Shown piece after piece: positions 8,608 through 17,962 of a stretch of 64,000 nucleotides of DNA. Location of the stretch: positions 1 through 64,000 of the forward strand of contig CAJWQG010000011.1 in NCBI GenBank assembly GCA_913045175.1. The letters are read 5' to 3'. This stretch comes from an uncultured Gammaproteobacteria bacterium (GTDB lineage Bacteria; Pseudomonadota; Gammaproteobacteria; Pseudomonadales; Azotimanducaceae). Position 1 is the first letter of the stretch; the number at the start of each line of letters is the position of its first letter. Made by a program: the position numbers and the translations under genes. The notes beneath the pieces are model-generated. The model was not told the DNA's origin. It saw only the letters and a program-made list of their open reading frames with translations, and did no database searches.

Positions 8608-9885
8608 TTAGCCCTGGGCATCAGCTTCGCGCATGCGTTCCAGTGCTGTAAAAAAGAATTCTTCGTTGCCTAGTCCACCAGCCTTTAACACCAGTGACAT
8701 CGGGTCGGGGCCTGCTTCGTGACAATAGCCACCGCTTAGGTTATCGAAGGAAGATACCTGTACCTGTTCAATCCCAAGTGCGTTAAAGACCTGCCCCGAA
8801 GTTTCCCCGCCAACACTGACTAGCTTTCTGACGCCCAGTTCCTTCAACATTGCAGCGCTGCGACCATTGATGTCATCTGCCAGTGCAGCAGCGCCGTCGC
8901 GACCTAGTTTCGCCTGCGCGCGTTTAACGCCTTCAACGTCGGCGGATGTCGAAACGCAAATGGGTCCGTCTTTGATGTTTTCCTTCGCCCAGGCTGCAAT
9001 CTTGTCGATATAGTTCGAGTCCTCAGTGGCTTCAAGCAGGTCTACTCTGAACACGGGGTGGTGCTTCTCGAAATGTGTAACCTGGCGTTGTGTATTTACC
9101 GCACAGCTTCCCGCGACAACGGCTTCATATCCGGGGGAGGGTGGCAACAGTCTTCTTTGCTCGACTTCGCCTTTGTCCTTTAACCAGGTGCGCGCCAGGA
9201 ACATGGGCAAGGCATCGGCGCCTGTGGTCAGTGGCCAGTCTGTGGTCAGTTCTGCAATTCGGGTGGCGTCATCGCCATCCACCGCATCAATGATGAACAA
9301 GTTTGAGCCGTCCGCGACCTGCTTGTCGATGTAGGCGTTACAGGCGTCCTTGCCAGCGACCAGCTGACTGTGAGGGATCAGCCCCACCTTTGCTTTACTC
9401 TGGGCCTGGAGGACTTCCACCAGATTCGAGTTGGTCATTGGGGTGACAGGATCGAATTTCTTTCCGGATTCTCCCAGCATGATCTTTCCCAGGAACATTC
9501 TTCCCTGATAAATGGTAATCCCGTACTCCGGAAATGCCGGGCAGAAGGTCACGCGGTCTGTATTCAGGGTTTCCATCAGCGCTTCGCCGATGGGACCGAT
9601 ATTTCCCTCGTCTGTTGAGTCGAATGTCGCGCAGTACTTGTAGTAAATGCGTTTGGTATCCTTGGCGAGCAGTCCCCTGGCTGAATGTTGTACGTCTGCG
9701 GCCGCGTCAGCAGCTGGAATCAAGCGAATTTTGCGACCAATTACCACCGCTTCTGCGTCATCGGCAAGGTTATCGAGCGCTTCTGCAGATGTGACTAGCG
9801 GGCACCGCACACCTTCCCGTTCCAGTAGGCTGGCTACCATCATGCCGCCGGTAAGATCATCGGCGAGTACACCAAGTTCGAGCAT
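8608..9885 (-). CDS. Four-carbon acid sugar kinase (DUF1537), OtnK-like
   Basis: 425 residues from the ATG at 9885, preceded by a near-perfect AGGAGG six bases upstream; the open frame continues further 5' without homology. It has the DUF1537 layout: N-terminal sugar-acid-binding domain starting LGVLADDLTGG, and C-terminal nucleotide-binding domain with VSVGGETSG and a glycine-rich KAGGLGNEEFF end. Family members phosphorylate tetronates or 3-oxo-tetronates at the 4-position with ATP. It heads the minus-strand operon kinase-aldolase-dioxygenase and is divergent from a second, shorter DUF1537 kinase. Exact substrate stereochemistry cannot be read from sequence. Confidence 0.88.
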   Translation of the reverse strand: MLELGVLADDLTGGMMVASLLEREGVRCPLVTSAEALDNLADDAEAVVIGRKIRLIPAADAAADVQHSARGLLAKDTKRIYYKYCATFDSTDEGNIGPIGEALMETLNTDRVTFCPAFPEYGITIYQGRMFLGKIMLGESGKKFDPVTPMTNSNLVEVLQAQSKAKVGLIPHSQLVAGKDACNAYIDKQVADGSNLFIIDAVDGDDATRIAELTTDWPLTTGADALPMFLARTWLKDKGEVEQRRLLPPSPGYEAVVAGSCAVNTQRQVTHFEKHHPVFRVDLLEATEDSNYIDKIAAWAKENIKDGPICVSTSADVEGVKRAQAKLGRDGAAALADDINGRSAAMLKELGVRKLVSVGGETSGQVFNALGIEQVQVSSFDNLSGGYCHEAGPDPMSLVLKAGGLGNEEFFFTALERMREADAQG

Positions 9886-10023
9886 TCTATTCCTCCTGAT
9901 TATTTGGGGGGCGCTGAAACGGCGCATGATATCAGCTTTGGTAAAGGACGCGCTAAAGACATCACCCAATTCCGCTGTCCGGGCGGCCCTGTTATCCTTG
10001 AGAAGAAAAATTTCGGAAGCGTC
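9886..10023. promoter_or_regulatory. Divergent promoter region between two tetronate kinase genes
   Basis: 138 bases between the start codons of the two divergently transcribed DUF1537 kinase genes. It must hold the promoters for both arms, and a shared regulator site would be expected. I see the AGGAGG ribosome site of the minus-strand kinase at the left edge but no convincing -35/-10 pair or palindrome, and no regulator gene lies next to the cluster. Confidence 0.5.
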
Positions 10024-11028
10024 ATGCAAGAATTATTTGTTACTGCGGATGACCGCACGGGTTCCCTGGAGGTTGGCGGTATTATTGCCAATGCGCAGTT
10101 TCCCGTACCTGTTGGTCCTGCGGCACAAGGCGATATCTGCGCCGTCGTAGATATCGCTTCTCGTCATGTGACACCGGAGGTCGCTCGGCAGCGTGTGCTT
10201 GATGTACACCAGATAGAGTCAAGATATCGGTGTCACAAGATGGACGCAGGTTTGCGTGGTAACTGGCCCCACGAAATTATGGCGCTAAATGAACTGGGTT
10301 ATTCAGTCGCAGTCATTCCCAGCTTTCCTGACGCAGGGCGGCGTTGTAAGGATGGTGTTGTCTATATCCATGATGTCCCGGTTCTGGAGGGTCCCTTTGG
10401 ACAAGACCCGTTGACTGCACCCTGTAGCAGTCGACCGGATGAGGTTATGGAAGAAGCGGGATGTACCGGTGGCGATGTGGTGATATGGGATGCGAACGAC
10501 AACGCCGAATTGGAACAGGCAATATCACGGTGTCGTGCAGAGAATAAAATGCTGGTTGGACCGACGGGGGCGATAGGCGCTTATGCCGACACAGTTTTCC
10601 CCAACCTTGCGTCCCGGCAGGTTCCTATCGAGAATCCCGTGTTGATTGTCTGCGGTAGCTTGAATGCCCATAGTCGCGATCAGATCAGCAGGCTCAGTTG
10701 TCCTGTTTATGGATTGGATGACGTTATTCAGGTAGAGAGTCTTTCTATTCTGGCTTCACCGCTACGGTCTGGAGAGGTATCCAATGAAGAAGCCGAGTCG
10801 GTCGCCGAGGCGCTGGCTGACAAGGTCAGTGATATTGAAGTGCGAACGCTATTCGTCATAGGTGGCGATACCGCAGGAGCGATTGTTGGGGATGAGACAC
10901 TGGACGTACTGGGTACGGTAGCGCCGGGTATCCCAATATCCCGGTTTCGCGACGGACTTCTTGTTACCAAGGGTGGTGGTATTGGGACACCGGATATTCT
11001 GGTCAATCTTCTGGGAGGCCCGGAATGA
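10024..11028 (+). CDS. Four-carbon acid sugar kinase (DUF1537), DtnK-like
   Basis: 334 residues from the ATG at 10024, where the typical kinase start (MQELFVTADDRTGSLEVGG) begins. It is about 90 residues shorter than the divergent paralogue but keeps the N-terminal ADDRTG motif, the MDAGLRGNW region and the C-terminal nucleotide-binding motifs (FVIGGDTAG, VTKGGGIGTPD). Its stop overlaps the start of a PdxA-family gene (ATGA). In the known D-threonate and D-erythronate routes a DUF1537 kinase makes the 4-phosphate and PdxA2 then oxidises and decarboxylates it to dihydroxyacetone phosphate, so this pair probably does that. The ribosome site (CGGAAG) is modest. Confidence 0.85.
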   Translation: MQELFVTADDRTGSLEVGGIIANAQFPVPVGPAAQGDICAVVDIASRHVTPEVARQRVLDVHQIESRYRCHKMDAGLRGNWPHEIMALNELGYSVAVIPSFPDAGRRCKDGVVYIHDVPVLEGPFGQDPLTAPCSSRPDEVMEEAGCTGGDVVIWDANDNAELEQAISRCRAENKMLVGPTGAIGAYADTVFPNLASRQVPIENPVLIVCGSLNAHSRDQISRLSCPVYGLDDVIQVESLSILASPLRSGEVSNEEAESVAEALADKVSDIEVRTLFVIGGDTAGAIVGDETLDVLGTVAPGIPISRFRDGLLVTKGGGIGTPDILVNLLGGPE

Positions 11029-12011
11029 AGCCGATGGCGATTACCATGGGTGATGCTTCGGGCGTTGGTCCGGAGATTGTCTTGCGCCGGTACGCTGCAG
11101 GTGAGCTCGATGACAACGTTTTGGTTTATGGGGATGCGGCAATTCTTCGAGCGGGTTCAGGTTTGCTTGGACTCTCGATTGAGCCCCACGTGGTAGGCGG
11201 TGCCGATGATGCAGTTTCAGGTCGTTTAAACGTCGTTGACCTCGCAAGACTAGGTGCTGGTGATCTGACACCGGGGGAATTGAACAAGCGCTCAGGAAGC
11301 GCGGCCCGCGACTATGTCGAGAAGGCCACCTTGGATGCGTTGGAGGGAACCGTTGCTGGCGTAGTAACCCTTCCTATGAATAAAGAAGCGACACAGATGA
11401 CTGATGCGTCGTTTGTAGGGCACACCGAGTTTATTGCCGGGCTTTGCGGGGTTAGCAACTTTTCCATGATGTTAACTACGAGCGATGTCGCGGTATCGCA
11501 CGTTAGTACCCACGTTGCGCTTTCCGAGGCGATTCGTCTGGTCACCGGTGAGCGGGTCGGAGGTGTCATCGAGTTAACTCATACAACTCTGGCCAGGTTT
11601 ATTGATCGGCCTCGAATCGCTGTCTGTGGTCTCAATCCTCATGCTGGCGAGCATGGCATGTTTGGCGAGGAGGATATGGAGATTATTGCACCGGCGATTG
11701 AATCTGCTAATGCCAAGGGTATGCAGGTATCAGGACCACATCCGGCCGACACAGTGTTCTACCAGGCTATTCACAACGATCAACACGATGCCGTTATCTG
11801 TATGTATCACGATCAGGGACATGCGCCCATGAAACTGGTTGGTTTTGAGTCCGCAGTCAACGTGACCATCGGTCTGCCGATTATTCGTACTTCGGTAGAT
11901 CATGGCACGGCTTTCGATATTGCCTGGCAAGGCAAAGCGTTTACTTCTTCACTGGCCTATGCGCTGGACTATGCATGGAAATTAACTGGCCTGAAAACTA
12001 ACCGCGCATAA
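11025..12011 (+). CDS. pdxA2: PdxA2-type 4-phospho-tetronate dehydrogenase
   Basis: 328-residue member of the PdxA family, with the N-terminal MAITMGDASGVGPEI motif, VTLPMNKEA and the metal-binding segments VGHTEFIAGL, NPHAGE and MYHDQGHAPMKL. PdxA proper makes pyridoxine precursor, but paralogues linked to DUF1537 kinases oxidise D-threonate or D-erythronate 4-phosphate, with decarboxylation to dihydroxyacetone phosphate. Translational coupling to the kinase (ATGA at 11025-11028) makes that role much more likely here. A housekeeping PdxA elsewhere in the genome would confirm the split. Confidence 0.87.
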   Translation: MKPMAITMGDASGVGPEIVLRRYAAGELDDNVLVYGDAAILRAGSGLLGLSIEPHVVGGADDAVSGRLNVVDLARLGAGDLTPGELNKRSGSAARDYVEKATLDALEGTVAGVVTLPMNKEATQMTDASFVGHTEFIAGLCGVSNFSMMLTTSDVAVSHVSTHVALSEAIRLVTGERVGGVIELTHTTLARFIDRPRIAVCGLNPHAGEHGMFGEEDMEIIAPAIESANAKGMQVSGPHPADTVFYQAIHNDQHDAVICMYHDQGHAPMKLVGFESAVNVTIGLPIIRTSVDHGTAFDIAWQGKAFTSSLAYALDYAWKLTGLKTNRA

Positions 12012-12063
12012 GTACTGCTTAAGGTGGTACCCTTTTGCGTCTTTTTGTATGGATAACTAGTTG

Positions 12064-13200
12064 ATGGAAATTCACGGCTACTGCGATGAAAAATTCGCGA
12101 TAGTGCGGGACGAGTTCGAACGAAACTTCACCGAGAGGGAGGACGTTGGTGCCAGTTTCGCCGTGACGGTCGACGGTGAGTATGTGATCGATATCTGGGG
12201 TGGTCATCGCGATGGCGCCAAGACCTTGCCCTGGGAGAAGGACACGATCGTTAATGTCTTTTCGTCAACCAAGCCCATGTATTATCTTGCCGCATTGATG
12301 TTGGTCGACCGTGGCGAGTTGGATTTCTACGAGAAGGTTACTCGCTACTGGCCCGAGTACGGCCAGAACGGCAAGGAGAATACAGAGGTACGGCATTTTA
12401 TGTCTCACTCTGCGGGGTTACCGGGTTTTGGCGAACAACTCACGCTGCCTCAGTTATGTAATTGGGACTATGTCATCCAATTACTGGAACGCCAGGAGCC
12501 GTGGTGGCCACCGGGAACCCTCGCGCACTACCATGCGCTGACACAGGGCTTTCTCGTTGGCGAACTCGTACGCAGGATAACTGGAAAATCGCTCGGGACA
12601 TTCTTCCGCGATGAGATTGCTCAGCCACTGGGCGCAGACTTTTACATTGGTGTGGATCCCAGCCTCTTTCCTCGCGTGGCAGAGATGTTGATGGTGCCAC
12701 CGTGGCCTGAAGGCCACGAGCAACCCAAGCCACCTGCTATGCCCGAGGAACTAAAGGGTCGGGTGGATGGTATTCCGGATTGCATGCCTGGTGAGACAAA
12801 TTCAGAAATCTGGCGTCGCGCGGAAGTGCCGGCGGGAAACGGTCACGGCAATGCCCGATCAGTCGCGCGCGTTTCAAGTCTGGTGGCTAACGGCGGGACT
12901 GTTGACGGCGTGACCCTGCTGTCAGAAGAAGGTGTAGAGCGGATCTTCGATAAGCAGATGGTTATGGGAGACGTTCAACTGGGTATGGGCTACGGGTTGA
13001 ATCAGAAGCGCGTTGGCGCACCGGATGAATCGAAGGTGTGCTGGTGGGGTGGCGCAGGTGGTTCGACCAATTTGGTGGATATGACGCATAGGGCAAGCAT
13101 GTCTTATGTGATGAACCAGATGAATTACGATATTGTGGGTAGTCCAAGAGGGTTCGGCTTGCATAAGAGTGTCTACAAGGCGCTGCGAGCAACAGCATAA
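12064..13200 (+). CDS. Serine hydrolase, beta-lactamase class C/EstB family
   Basis: 378 residues from the ATG at 12064 (a TTG lies directly before it). The penicillin-binding-protein-like fold is indicated by the SxxK motif S67-S-T-K70 (VFSSTKPMYYLA), the tyrosine-containing motif around Y156 (HYHALTQGFLVGELV) and a C-terminal glycine-rich WWGGAGGS segment in place of the KTG box. No signal peptide is seen, so a cytoplasmic esterase, lactonase or amidase is more likely than a cell-wall enzyme or resistance beta-lactamase. It follows pdxA2 by about 50 bases and may share its transcript. Confidence 0.8.
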   Translation: MEIHGYCDEKFAIVRDEFERNFTEREDVGASFAVTVDGEYVIDIWGGHRDGAKTLPWEKDTIVNVFSSTKPMYYLAALMLVDRGELDFYEKVTRYWPEYGQNGKENTEVRHFMSHSAGLPGFGEQLTLPQLCNWDYVIQLLERQEPWWPPGTLAHYHALTQGFLVGELVRRITGKSLGTFFRDEIAQPLGADFYIGVDPSLFPRVAEMLMVPPWPEGHEQPKPPAMPEELKGRVDGIPDCMPGETNSEIWRRAEVPAGNGHGNARSVARVSSLVANGGTVDGVTLLSEEGVERIFDKQMVMGDVQLGMGYGLNQKRVGAPDESKVCWWGGAGGSTNLVDMTHRASMSYVMNQMNYDIVGSPRGFGLHKSVYKALRATA

Positions 13201-13228
13201 TTAATAACTATTTAAGTAGAGGACAACA

Positions 13229-14017
13229 ATGGATATAGGTGTTGAAGGGAAGGTGGCTATTGTCACTGGAGGAAGCAATGGTATTGGCAGGGGGGCTGCT
13301 GAACGCTTATCGGCAGAAGGAGCACTCGTTGCCATAGTTTCCAGAACCCAGGAGGATCTGGATCGCGTTTCGGCTGAAATCAGCGCGTCTTCTGGCAACG
13401 AGGTAATAGGACTCGCCGCCGACGTAAGCAATGAGGAGAACGTTAAGGCCGTGGTTGATACGGTCGTCGAGAAATGGGGCCGTGTAGATATTCTCGTCAA
13501 CAATGCCGGTACTTCGATGGGATCAACATTTGAAGGTATGACTAACGAAATGGTAGAGCAGGATTTCGCGCTCAAGGTAATGGGGGCTATCTACTGCACG
13601 CGACACGCCCTGCCGCACCTCAAGAAAACCCGTGGCGCTATCTGCAACACCACGACGCCGGGCGGTAAAGCCCCAGGGGTTGGTAGCCAACCAACTGCTT
13701 TGTCTCGTGCCTCGGGTATTTCACTCACCAAAGCCTGGTCCAGAGAATTTGCGGAACACGGTGTTCGAGTGAATACAGTATGTGTCGGGTTGCTGAAAAG
13801 CAGGCAGCATCAACGCAGATGGGAAGCATCGCAGGAGAAAAACCCTGATCGTTCTCTGGAAGAGCAGTATGAGTTGATGGGCAAGAATGTTCCCCTCGGT
13901 AGAGTTGGTGAAGCATCCGAAGCAGGCGATGTGATTGCGTTTCTATGTTCTGAAAGCGCGAGCTATGTGACGGGTGCATCGGTCAATGTTGATGGCGGGT
14001 CATCACCGGTGGTCTAA
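13229..14017 (+). CDS. SDR-family protein with substituted catalytic residues
   Basis: 262 residues with a full Rossmann fold: TGGSNGIG cofactor loop (13-20), AADVSN, NNAG (91-94) and the C-terminal SYVTGASVNVDGG typical of classical short-chain dehydrogenases. The active site is unusual. Where the YxxxK motif should be, the sequence reads T156-A-L-S-R160 (between GVGSQP and ASGISLTKAW), and the serine 13 positions earlier is T143. So all three catalytic positions S-Y-K are T-T-R. It may be a non-catalytic cofactor-binding protein, use another mechanism, or be degenerating. It follows the serine hydrolase with an AGAGGA ribosome site and closes the catabolic operon. Confidence 0.85.
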   Translation: MDIGVEGKVAIVTGGSNGIGRGAAERLSAEGALVAIVSRTQEDLDRVSAEISASSGNEVIGLAADVSNEENVKAVVDTVVEKWGRVDILVNNAGTSMGSTFEGMTNEMVEQDFALKVMGAIYCTRHALPHLKKTRGAICNTTTPGGKAPGVGSQPTALSRASGISLTKAWSREFAEHGVRVNTVCVGLLKSRQHQRRWEASQEKNPDRSLEEQYELMGKNVPLGRVGEASEAGDVIAFLCSESASYVTGASVNVDGGSSPVV

Positions 14018-14018
14018 A

Positions 14019-14630
14019 TCAGGCAGGTCGTGCGATACCTCGATAGTTGTAGGTTGCCCATCTCGGGCCCTTCAGATATCCCTCGTCGAGCTGATCAAAT
14101 TTGAAGCCAGCATCGGGAATCGATCTATGCGGTTCTCGATTCAGGTTGCAACCACCAGAGAAACGTCGCCAGGTTGGATTCAGGCGGTGTTGCCACTTTT
14201 CCACATTGGCATCAGGTGAGCGACCATGTTCAACGAAGATAAGTTCGCCATCCGGTTTTAACACGCGGCGTACTTCCGCGAGCGTATCCATTGGATTGGG
14301 TATGGTGCACAAAGACCAGGTAATTACCGCCGTATCAAAATAGTTATTCTCACCAGAAAGAACTTCCGCGGTATCGGCGATAAACTCCACGTCAATGTTG
14401 TTATCTTTTGCCAGTTCCCTGGCATATGCCTGGAGTTCCAGCGATGGATCCACCCCGGTGACTTTGACGCCCTTGTCATAAAAAGGCAGGTTGAGCCCGG
14501 AGCCGATACCGACTTCCAGAACCCTCCCTTTGGCGAGCGGAATCAGTTTTGCACGCAGACGAGTTAGGTCTGGTGTCTTCATAACAAGATTCAGGATCTT
14601 TGGTAACAGGTGCTTCTCGTAGAAACCCAT
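14019..14630 (-). CDS. Class I SAM-dependent methyltransferase
   Basis: 203 residues with AdoMet-binding motif I LEVGIGSGLNLPFY (around 39-52), an acidic motif II end (GVDPS) and post-motifs ITWSLCTIPNP and LKPDGELIFVEHG. The methyltransferase-11 fold with a C-terminal GGCNLNREP segment is like the METTL7/UbiE-like small methyltransferases of proteobacteria. A GGAGGTGA ribosome site precedes the ATG. It converges on the SDR gene with a one-base gap. Substrate unknown, and no neighbour suggests one. Confidence 0.85.
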   Translation of the reverse strand: MGFYEKHLLPKILNLVMKTPDLTRLRAKLIPLAKGRVLEVGIGSGLNLPFYDKGVKVTGVDPSLELQAYARELAKDNNIDVEFIADTAEVLSGENNYFDTAVITWSLCTIPNPMDTLAEVRRVLKPDGELIFVEHGRSPDANVEKWQHRLNPTWRRFSGGCNLNREPHRSIPDAGFKFDQLDEGYLKGPRWATYNYRGIARPA

Positions 14631-14726
14631 GGTTCACCTCCGCCTAAAATTCACATTGCGTTTTATCATGCTTTAAGTTCGAATCTGAGAATAGCTATGA
14701 CGAAATCACTTTGATAAGTGTAACGC

Positions 14727-15887
14727 ATGCCCGATATTCCCCTGACTCTTGATGATGTAACGCCACAGTGGCTGACGGAAGCGCTGGGCGAAAACGAAGG
14801 CAGGATCATTCGATTCTCGAGTGAAGTTGTGGGCGAGGGTGCAGGGTTTCTGGGTGACATAGTGCGAATCACCCCGGAAACTGAAACGGGTACTATCCGA
14901 CCGCTCATATTGAAAATGCCGACAGCGACTGCCAATCGAAGAATTGGACAGATGCTCGGTGTCTATGAACGCGAGGTGCGGTTCTACAGGGAACTTCAGC
15001 CGAAAGTGTCGATTCGTACTCCCATGCCGTTCCATTGCGATATGGACGAGTCTGATCCCGCTCGATCACTTAAAGATCTGAAGTTACTGAAAAAGTTGCC
15101 GGTATGGCTTGTGAAACTGTTGTTACCAGTTGTTTCCAGGTTGGCAGGTAATGCTGGCCACCGTTACGTTCTGCTGATGGAAGATCTGGGCCCCTTCAGA
15201 ATGGGTGATCAGCTCAGTGTTTGTACTCAGGAAGACGCGATGATGGCAGTCGCTGCATTGGCGAAACTGCATGCTGACTTTTTTGAACAGGATCTCTCAG
15301 ACTACCCATGGGTAATCCCCTTTGACCTCGGTGCCAGATACCTGCAAATCGTGATGGAAAAAAACTACGACGAATTTTGTGTCAGGCATCAGGAAATTAT
15401 GTCGGATCAACATCGTCAGATATTGAAATGGCTGTTGGAGCACGCCGAGGAATTTGTACGCTCCATCGCGCAGCTACCCTATACGCTACTCCATGGGGAC
15501 TATCGCCCTGACAATCTCTGTTTCGATGATGGACGCGGTGAACTGATCGTGATGGATTGGCAGACCTTGCTCCAGGGGCCGATTGGAGTGGATGTTGCCT
15601 ATTTCATTGCTTCTACGGAGTTGGATGTTCCGGAGAGTGAACTACTGGAACATTATGTCAGGACTATGGCGGATTCTGGTGTCAGGATGTCGCCTGCAAG
15701 GATTCGCTTCGAGTATGAAATGGGCGTGCTGGCAAGTTTGCAGAGGATCATGCTGCTGGGATCCGATGATGTTGAGTTCGGTGAGGGTCGAGGGCCTGAA
15801 CTGCTGGAACAGGCCACCATGCGGTTCTTTAAAGCGGCTGAGAATATCAATCTTGATACCTTGCTTCAGGGGCAAATACCCCCTTAG
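14727..15887 (+). CDS. APH-fold phosphotransferase (aminoglycoside/ecdysteroid kinase-like)
   Basis: 386 residues of the protein-kinase-like APH/EcKinase superfamily. The catalytic loop is LLHGDYRPDNLCFD (HGDxxxxN) and the metal-binding DFG-equivalent is VMDWQTLLQGPIGVDVAYF. The lysine of the N-lobe is in LILKMPTAT. Proteins of this branch are common in marine and actinobacterial genomes beside acyl-CoA and steroid genes and phosphorylate small hydroxylated compounds; this one need not be a resistance enzyme. It stands alone, divergent from the methyltransferase. Confidence 0.8.
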   Translation: MPDIPLTLDDVTPQWLTEALGENEGRIIRFSSEVVGEGAGFLGDIVRITPETETGTIRPLILKMPTATANRRIGQMLGVYEREVRFYRELQPKVSIRTPMPFHCDMDESDPARSLKDLKLLKKLPVWLVKLLLPVVSRLAGNAGHRYVLLMEDLGPFRMGDQLSVCTQEDAMMAVAALAKLHADFFEQDLSDYPWVIPFDLGARYLQIVMEKNYDEFCVRHQEIMSDQHRQILKWLLEHAEEFVRSIAQLPYTLLHGDYRPDNLCFDDGRGELIVMDWQTLLQGPIGVDVAYFIASTELDVPESELLEHYVRTMADSGVRMSPARIRFEYEMGVLASLQRIMLLGSDDVEFGEGRGPELLEQATMRFFKAAENINLDTLLQGQIPP

Positions 15888-16009
15888 CTAGTTTCTGTCC
15901 ACAAAGTCCTGATTCTGCGCGAGGAGAAACGGCATTCCAAAGGAAATTGTAAAGAAAACAATTACTTGCAAAGAAACTAGAGGCACGATCTTGGGTTTTG
16001 GGACAAGAA

Positions 16010-17002
16010 CTAGCTCAACTGTTGTGCTGCCTCCATGGTGATTTCATAGGACCTCAAACGAGCCTGGTGGTCGAATACGGAAGATGCCAGAATTAATTCG
16101 TCCGCATTATGCTCTTTTATGAAAGCTGCCATTCCCTCTTTGATTTCGTTGACGTCTCCGAAGGCGGCGCAACGGGGTGTGTTATCGAGAATATGGAGTT
16201 CCTGTTTTGAGAGCGTGTCACGCAGGTTCTCGACAGGGGGTGGCAGTTGTCTCGGGGCTCCCGTTCGCATACTCAGTAGCGACAGCATGGATGAACTCCG
16301 AAGGTAATCGGCTTCTTCCGTCGTGTCTGCAGCGCAGACATTAAACCCAAGCATCAGGTAGGGGGCCTGCAACTGTTCCGAAGGCTTGAAGTGCTCCCGA
16401 TAGACTTCGGTAGCCTGGGTGAGCATCCCTGGAGCGAAGTGTGAGGCGAATGCGAAAGGCAGGCCTAACATGCCAGCCAGCTGCGCGCCAAACAGGCTCG
16501 AGCCGAGGATCCAAAGTGGCACATTGGTGCCTGCGCCGGGTACTGCGGTGACTCGCTGACCCGGCTCCTTTTCCTTGAAGTAGTGCTGCAATTCGACCAC
16601 GTCGCGAGGAAAGTCATCGACGTTACCCGTCAACGAGCGACGCAGCGCATGGGCGGTAATCTGATCCGTCCCTGGTGCACGACCTAGTCCAAGATCAATT
16701 CGACCCGGATATAGTGATGCCAGCGTACCGAACTGCTCGGCGATTACGAGGGGCGCATGATTGGGTAGCATGATGCCACCCGCACCGACTCGAATAGCTG
16801 AAGTCCCTCCCGCAAGATGACCGATGACTACGGCCGTTGCCGCACTCGCAATACCTATCATGTTGTGGTGTTCCGCTACCCAATAGCGTTTATAGCCCCA
16901 CTTCTCGGCATGTTGAATAAGATCGAGTGAGTTCGCGAGCGCGGTACCCGGGTTACTACCCTCTGTGATCGGTGAAAGATCAAGAATCGAAAAATGAGTC
17001 AT
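16010..17002 (-). CDS. Luciferase-like (LLM class) flavin monooxygenase
   Basis: 330-residue TIM-barrel protein of the bacterial luciferase-like class, close to the MsnO8/YhbW group: N-terminal [12 protein letters not shown], then [29 protein letters not shown], and [18 protein letters not shown]. Such proteins use reduced flavin and oxygen, with reductase supplied separately. The start codon overlaps the stop of the upstream quinone-oxidoreductase-like gene (ATGA, 16999-17002), so it is the third gene of a minus-strand operon of redox enzymes. Substrate unknown. Confidence 0.88.
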   Translation of the reverse strand: MTHFSILDLSPITEGSNPGTALANSLDLIQHAEKWGYKRYWVAEHHNMIGIASAATAVVIGHLAGGTSAIRVGAGGIMLPNHAPLVIAEQFGTLASLYPGRIDLGLGRAPGTDQITAHALRRSLTGNVDDFPRDVVELQHYFKEKEPGQRVTAVPGAGTNVPLWILGSSLFGAQLAGMLGLPFAFASHFAPGMLTQATEVYREHFKPSEQLQAPYLMLGFNVCAADTTEEADYLRSSSMLSLLSMRTGAPRQLPPPVENLRDTLSKQELHILDNTPRCAAFGDVNEIKEGMAAFIKEHNADELILASSVFDHQARLRSYEITMEAAQQLS

Positions 17003-17958
17003 AGGATAAGCACTTTACCAATTACCTGACGGTCTGATATCACCTGGTACGCATCAACTATTTCATCCATGGTAAATCGGTGAGAGATATGCGGTTTGAT
17101 ACGGCCCTTCACGAGGTAGTCCATCAATGTGTCCGCGTACTCCCTGGCAAGTTCAGGTCGTCTTTGTTGCAGAGTGCCGACGGAGTATCCAATGACGCTC
17201 GCGTCTTTTACCAGCAGGTGATTGGTTTTAGCGAGAGCTGCCCGGCCGCTGGTAAAACCCACGATGAGAATTCTGCCGTAGGGAGCAATACATCGCATGG
17301 ATTCATCGAATATATCGCCGCCAACAGGATCGTAAATGACATCCGCGCCAAGTCCACCGGTGAGTTCCTTAACCTGATCCCGAAATCCATCGCTGTAATT
17401 GATGATCTCATCAGCACCAAACTCCTTAACCACTTCAAGTTTGGCATCGGAGCTCGCCGTCGCGATTACTCTTGCGCCCATCATTTTGCCCAGGTCGACC
17501 GCAGCAAGGCCGACGCCGCCCGCGGCGCCGTGGACCAGCAACGTCTCACCCGATTGCAGTCGCGCAAGTTTCAAACCGTGGAGTGCGGTGAGGTAGTTAT
17601 TGCCAAAAGCTGCTGCCGCTTCAAGGTCAATACCGTCAGGGAGTTTCGTTACCGCGGAAGCTGGAACGTTCACGATTTCTACACAACCCCCTGGAGCGAC
17701 GACCTGGTCGCCTGTCGTGAATCCCGCAACTTCATCTCCGACGGCAGTGACGACTCCGCTGCCATCGCCGCCAACGACATAGGGTGGTTCCCTTGTATCC
17801 TGGTAGTTACCGGCCATACGAACCAGATCGCTGAACGCGATACCCCGAACCTTCAGGTTCACCTGAAGCTCGCCAGGCGCGGGTGGCCCAGGGGGGTCAA
17901 TATCCTTTACGACCAGGTCCTTTGGCGTGCCAAATTTTTCACATAGGACAGCTTTCAA
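16999..17958 (-). CDS. Zinc-free MDR-family NAD(P)H:quinone oxidoreductase
   Basis: Medium-chain reductase with the quinone oxidoreductase layout: N-terminal GroES-like domain, then the Rossmann motif [34 protein letters not shown] and a C-terminal IKPHISHRF. No zinc-binding cysteine set is present. I place the start at TTG 17958 ([10 protein letters not shown]), five bases after the upstream stop and with GGGGA ahead of it, giving 319 residues; no ATG fits, and the longer frame runs into the upstream gene without homology. It lies between another MDR reductase and the luciferase-like monooxygenase in one operon. Confidence 0.83.
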   Translation of the reverse strand: MKAVLCEKFGTPKDLVVKDIDPPGPPAPGELQVNLKVRGIAFSDLVRMAGNYQDTREPPYVVGGDGSGVVTAVGDEVAGFTTGDQVVAPGGCVEIVNVPASAVTKLPDGIDLEAAAAFGNNYLTALHGLKLARLQSGETLLVHGAAGGVGLAAVDLGKMMGARVIATASSDAKLEVVKEFGADEIINYSDGFRDQVKELTGGLGADVIYDPVGGDIFDESMRCIAPYGRILIVGFTSGRAALAKTNHLLVKDASVIGYSVGTLQQRRPELAREYADTLMDYLVKGRIKPHISHRFTMDEIVDAYQVISDRQVIGKVLIL

Positions 17959-17962
17959 TGGT

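Noticed and set aside
15888-15980. Nine-base inverted repeat CTAGTTTCT/AGAAACTAG between convergent genes
   Set aside because: Arms are 75 bases apart and short; could be chance in AT-rich intergenic DNA.
17080-17946. 288-codon plus-strand open frame opposite the MDR oxidoreductase
   Set aside because: The minus strand has full MDR motifs and operon coupling; the plus-strand product has no family features.
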